DNA of 64,000 nucleotides, from assembly GCA_963837285.1 (NCBI GenBank), contig CAWIMS010000006.1, positions 248,001-312,000 of the forward strand, read 5' to 3'. The stretch is from Planosporangium sp963837285 (lineage in GTDB: Bacteria > Actinomycetota > Actinomycetes > Mycobacteriales > Micromonosporaceae). Below the pieces are notes generated by a model. The model had not been told where the DNA came from and did not search any database. It saw only the letters and a list, made by a program, of their open reading frames with translations. Below are positions 62,254-64,000 of the stretch, one piece after another. The position numbers and the translations under genes are program-made. How positions within the stretch are numbered: position 1 is the stretch's first letter; each line of letters begins with the position of its first letter.

Positions 62254-64000
62254 TCAGCCGGCTTCGAGGTAGTCGAGGTTGGCGTCGCCGGCGGTGGTGG
62301 TGGCGGTGACGGTGACGGTGTTGCTGCCGGCGGTGAGGGTGGCGGTGAGGGTGGCGGTGGCCCAGGTGTCCCACGAGCCGGTGCCCGGGAAATCCACCGT
62401 CGTCGGCGAACCACCGTTGACGGTGACCGTCGCCGGCCGGTTGGTGGTGGTGCCGTTGGCGTACCGGAACGCCAGGGTGGTGGTTCCGGCGGCATCCGGG
62501 GTCACGGTCCAGGTCATGGCTGAGCCGGTGGCGTTGGTGGTGTTGCAGAAGCCGGTGCCGGAGAAGCCGGTGTGGTCGGAGTCGATGGTGCCCTGACAGA
62601 CCCCGCTTTCAGCCTCGTACCGACCCGGCGGCGGAGGCGGCGGCGCCTCCTGGCTGACGTCGAGGTAGTCGAGGTTGGCGTCGCCGTCGGAGGTCGTGGC
62701 GGTGGCCGCGACGGTGTTGCTACCCGCCACGAGCGTGGCGGTGGCGGTGGCGGTGGCCCAGGTGTCCCACGACCCGGTGGGCGGGAAGTCGAGGGTTGCC
62801 ACCGAAGCCCCGTTGACGGTTACCGTTGCCGGCCGGTTGGCGGTGGTGCCATTGGCGTACCGGAATGCCAGGGTGGCGCTGCCGGCGGCGTCGGGGGTCA
62901 CGGTCCAGGTCATGGCTGAGCCGGTGGCGTTGGTGGTGTTGCAGAACCCGGTACCGGAGAAGCCGGTGTGGTCGGAGTCGATGGTGCCCTGACACACCCC
63001 GGTTTCGGCCTCGTAGCGACCCTGCGGTGGGGGCGGGGGCGGGGTGGTGTCGCCGCTGGCGTAGGCGTTGCCGAGCCACAGTTCGTCGATGCGTAGCGTC
63101 TTGGTCGACGAGTACATGCTGTTGACGACGAGCCGGATGTATCTGGCGGTGGCGTCGACGTCGATGAACTGGGCGCCCCGGGCGTTGGGCAGGTTGCCGG
63201 TCTTGGCGGTGCTCCAGTTGCTGCCGTTGTTGCTGGTCTGGATCGTGTACGCGTGGATGCGTCGCGATGACGAGGCGGTCTGGGTGATGGTGTCCTCGCG
63301 TTGGTTGACCGCGAGGTAGGCGATGTGTTGGGCGGATCCTTGGTCGAGGGTGAGGGTCGCGGGCAGGCTGCCGTTGGACTGCCAGTAGTTGAGGTATGAG
63401 CCGTCGACCAGGTTGGTGGCGGCGTGTCCGCTGGCGGATGCGTTGGCCGACGCGGTGACGCCGGTGGTGATTCCGGTGCGGTCGGACATCTGTACCTTGA
63501 ACACCGTGTCGTACTGGTCCCAGCTACCGATCCCGGACAGCGTGAGGTAGCCGTTGGCCTGGCTGAACGAGATGTTCGCCCCGGTGCGCAGGTTGGTCAC
63601 CTTGGAGACGGCGTATCCGCTGTCCCGTAGCCGCAACGTCGAGCCGGACGGTTTCGTGATGACGTGGATGTACTGGGTGTTCGGGTTGGATTTGCTGATC
63701 GTGGTGTACCCGTAGGCGCCGCTGCCGAAGTTGCCGCCCGGCATGCCGCCGTACATGAACCCGCCGCCGTAGGTGTTGCCGATCGACTCCCAGATCGGGG
63801 GCAGGTAGGTGTTCATGACGTTGTTGAAGTTGACCTGGTTGGACGGGAAGTGCCCGTTGACCATCGCGGTCTCGGCCATCAGCGACAGCACGTTGTTGCC
63901 GGCGTTGGCGATGTACCGGCCGATGTTGAGGCCGTAGTTGACGCTGGAGTTCGAGCCGTCGTACCACCACGCGCCGCTGCTGGGCAGTTTGTAGTCGGCT
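62254..64000 (-). CDS. Secreted alpha-L-fucosidase-like (GH29) C-terminal part with F5/8C and two CBM35-like modules (start beyond window)
   Basis: The frame is open to the right edge. Its first visible part (WWYDGSNSSVNYGLNIGRYI, ANAGNNVLSLMAE, YLPPIWESIGNTYGGG, then a beta-sandwich ending DTVFKVQMSD) resembles the late barrel and C-terminal sandwich of GH29 alpha-L-fucosidases. The nucleophile lies outside the window, so this is provisional. Next come an F5/8 type C (discoidin) domain (SGHAATNLVDGSYLNYWQS to RIDELWLGNAY) and two CBM35-like modules (GRYEAETGVCQGTIDSDHTG, and GRYEAESGVCQGTIDSDHTG). It is the first gene of the leftward enzyme cluster as seen here. Confidence 0.65.
   Translation of the reverse strand, partial: ADYKLPSSGAWWYDGSNSSVNYGLNIGRYIANAGNNVLSLMAETAMVNGHFPSNQVNFNNVMNTYLPPIWESIGNTYGGGFMYGGMPGGNFGSGAYGYTTISKSNPNTQYIHVITKPSGSTLRLRDSGYAVSKVTNLRTGANISFSQANGYLTLSGIGSWDQYDTVFKVQMSDRTGITTGVTASANASASGHAATNLVDGSYLNYWQSNGSLPATLTLDQGSAQHIAYLAVNQREDTITQTASSSRRIHAYTIQTSNNGSNWSTAKTGNLPNARGAQFIDVDATARYIRLVVNSMYSSTKTLRIDELWLGNAYASGDTTPPPPPPQGRYEAETGVCQGTIDSDHTGFSGTGFCNTTNATGSAMTWTVTPDAAGSATLAFRYANGTTANRPATVTVNGASVATLDFPPTGSWDTWATATATATLVAGSNTVAATATTSDGDANLDYLDVSQEAPPPPPPGRYEAESGVCQGTIDSDHTGFSGTGFCNTTNATGSAMTWTVTPDAAGTTTLAFRYANGTTTNRPATVTVNGGSPTTVDFPGTGSWDTWATATLTATLTAGSNTVTVTATTTAGDANLDYLEAG

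Noticed and set aside
54443..63100. Repeated DNA in the enzyme cluster as possible mobile elements or CRISPR
   Set aside because: Repeats are in frame and code for CBM35-like modules with regular 400-base spacing inside genes; there are no short spacers or terminal inverted repeats.
1..64000. Insertion sequence, prophage or integrase
   Set aside because: No transposase, integrase or phage structural motif was recognised in any frame.
1..64000. tRNA or rRNA genes
   Set aside because: No TTCGA-type T-loop with matching acceptor stems was found on either strand by eye; a tRNAscan run would settle it.

Overview
The window is GC-rich actinobacterial DNA. GTG and TTG starts, ATGA/GTGA start-stop overlaps, SigB/SigF-type sigma factors, SPW-repeat, DUF3040 and DUF4396 proteins, a three-helix Rieske subunit and a two-haem QcrC all point to a filamentous actinomycete. 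Micromonosporaceae or a close relative is my inference; no marker gene fixes the genus.

Layout. 1-3.2 kb: the end of a stress-type sigma factor and a debranching-enzyme-like glycosidase. 3.2-16.8 kb: a respiratory island. A leftward, translationally coupled System I cytochrome c maturation operon (ccmC-E-F-G-H) stands back to back with a rightward operon for a caa3-type oxidase (subunit II with fused cytochrome c, subunits I and III, a small membrane protein, CtaG), a lipoprotein cytochrome c and the bc1 complex qcrCAB. 16.9-33.2 kb: a DUF1508-like protein, quinone-linked dehydrogenases (a PoxB-like enzyme coupled to a FAD/Fe-S dehydrogenase), a FAD monooxygenase facing an SDR, an enolase-superfamily enzyme, an M23 peptidase facing an ArsR-like regulator, an SPW protein, an MscS channel and a decayed sugar ABC transporter. 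33.4-43.5 kb: a CDF metal transporter, DUF2254, an MFS exporter, an MMPL protein, a lipoprotein, a SCO1-like copper chaperone, a broken MFS transporter and DUF4396. 43.5-54.4 kb: a candidate RNA, a Ser/Thr kinase with an extracellular cellulose-binding-like module, a second SigB-type sigma factor, PPC and DUF3040 proteins, a Na+/H+ antiporter, and a TetR regulator facing an ABC exporter. 54.4-64 kb: five leftward secreted glycan-degrading enzymes (GH27, 3-keto-disaccharide-hydrolase-like, polysaccharide lyase-like, GH105/88, GH29-like), each ending or starting in a pair of CBM35-like modules.

How it fits together. The dehydrogenases would feed the quinone pool. The bc1 complex and cytochromes c would pass electrons to the caa3 oxidase, and the adjacent Ccm proteins could attach the haem. 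The distal SCO1 protein and CtaG would deliver copper. The secreted enzymes would digest plant or microbial glycans, and the kinase may sense carbohydrate.

Quality caution. Genes in about 3.0-3.2, 7.7-16.0, 17.5, 18.3-22.5, 29.7-30.1, 31.4-33.2 and 42.3-42.6 kb carry many single-base frameshifts, although their protein motifs are intact. Several sugar transporters also have internal deletions. I annotate these as whole genes with frameshifts, or as pseudogenes where large parts are missing. Sequencing or assembly error is the simplest explanation for the frameshifts.
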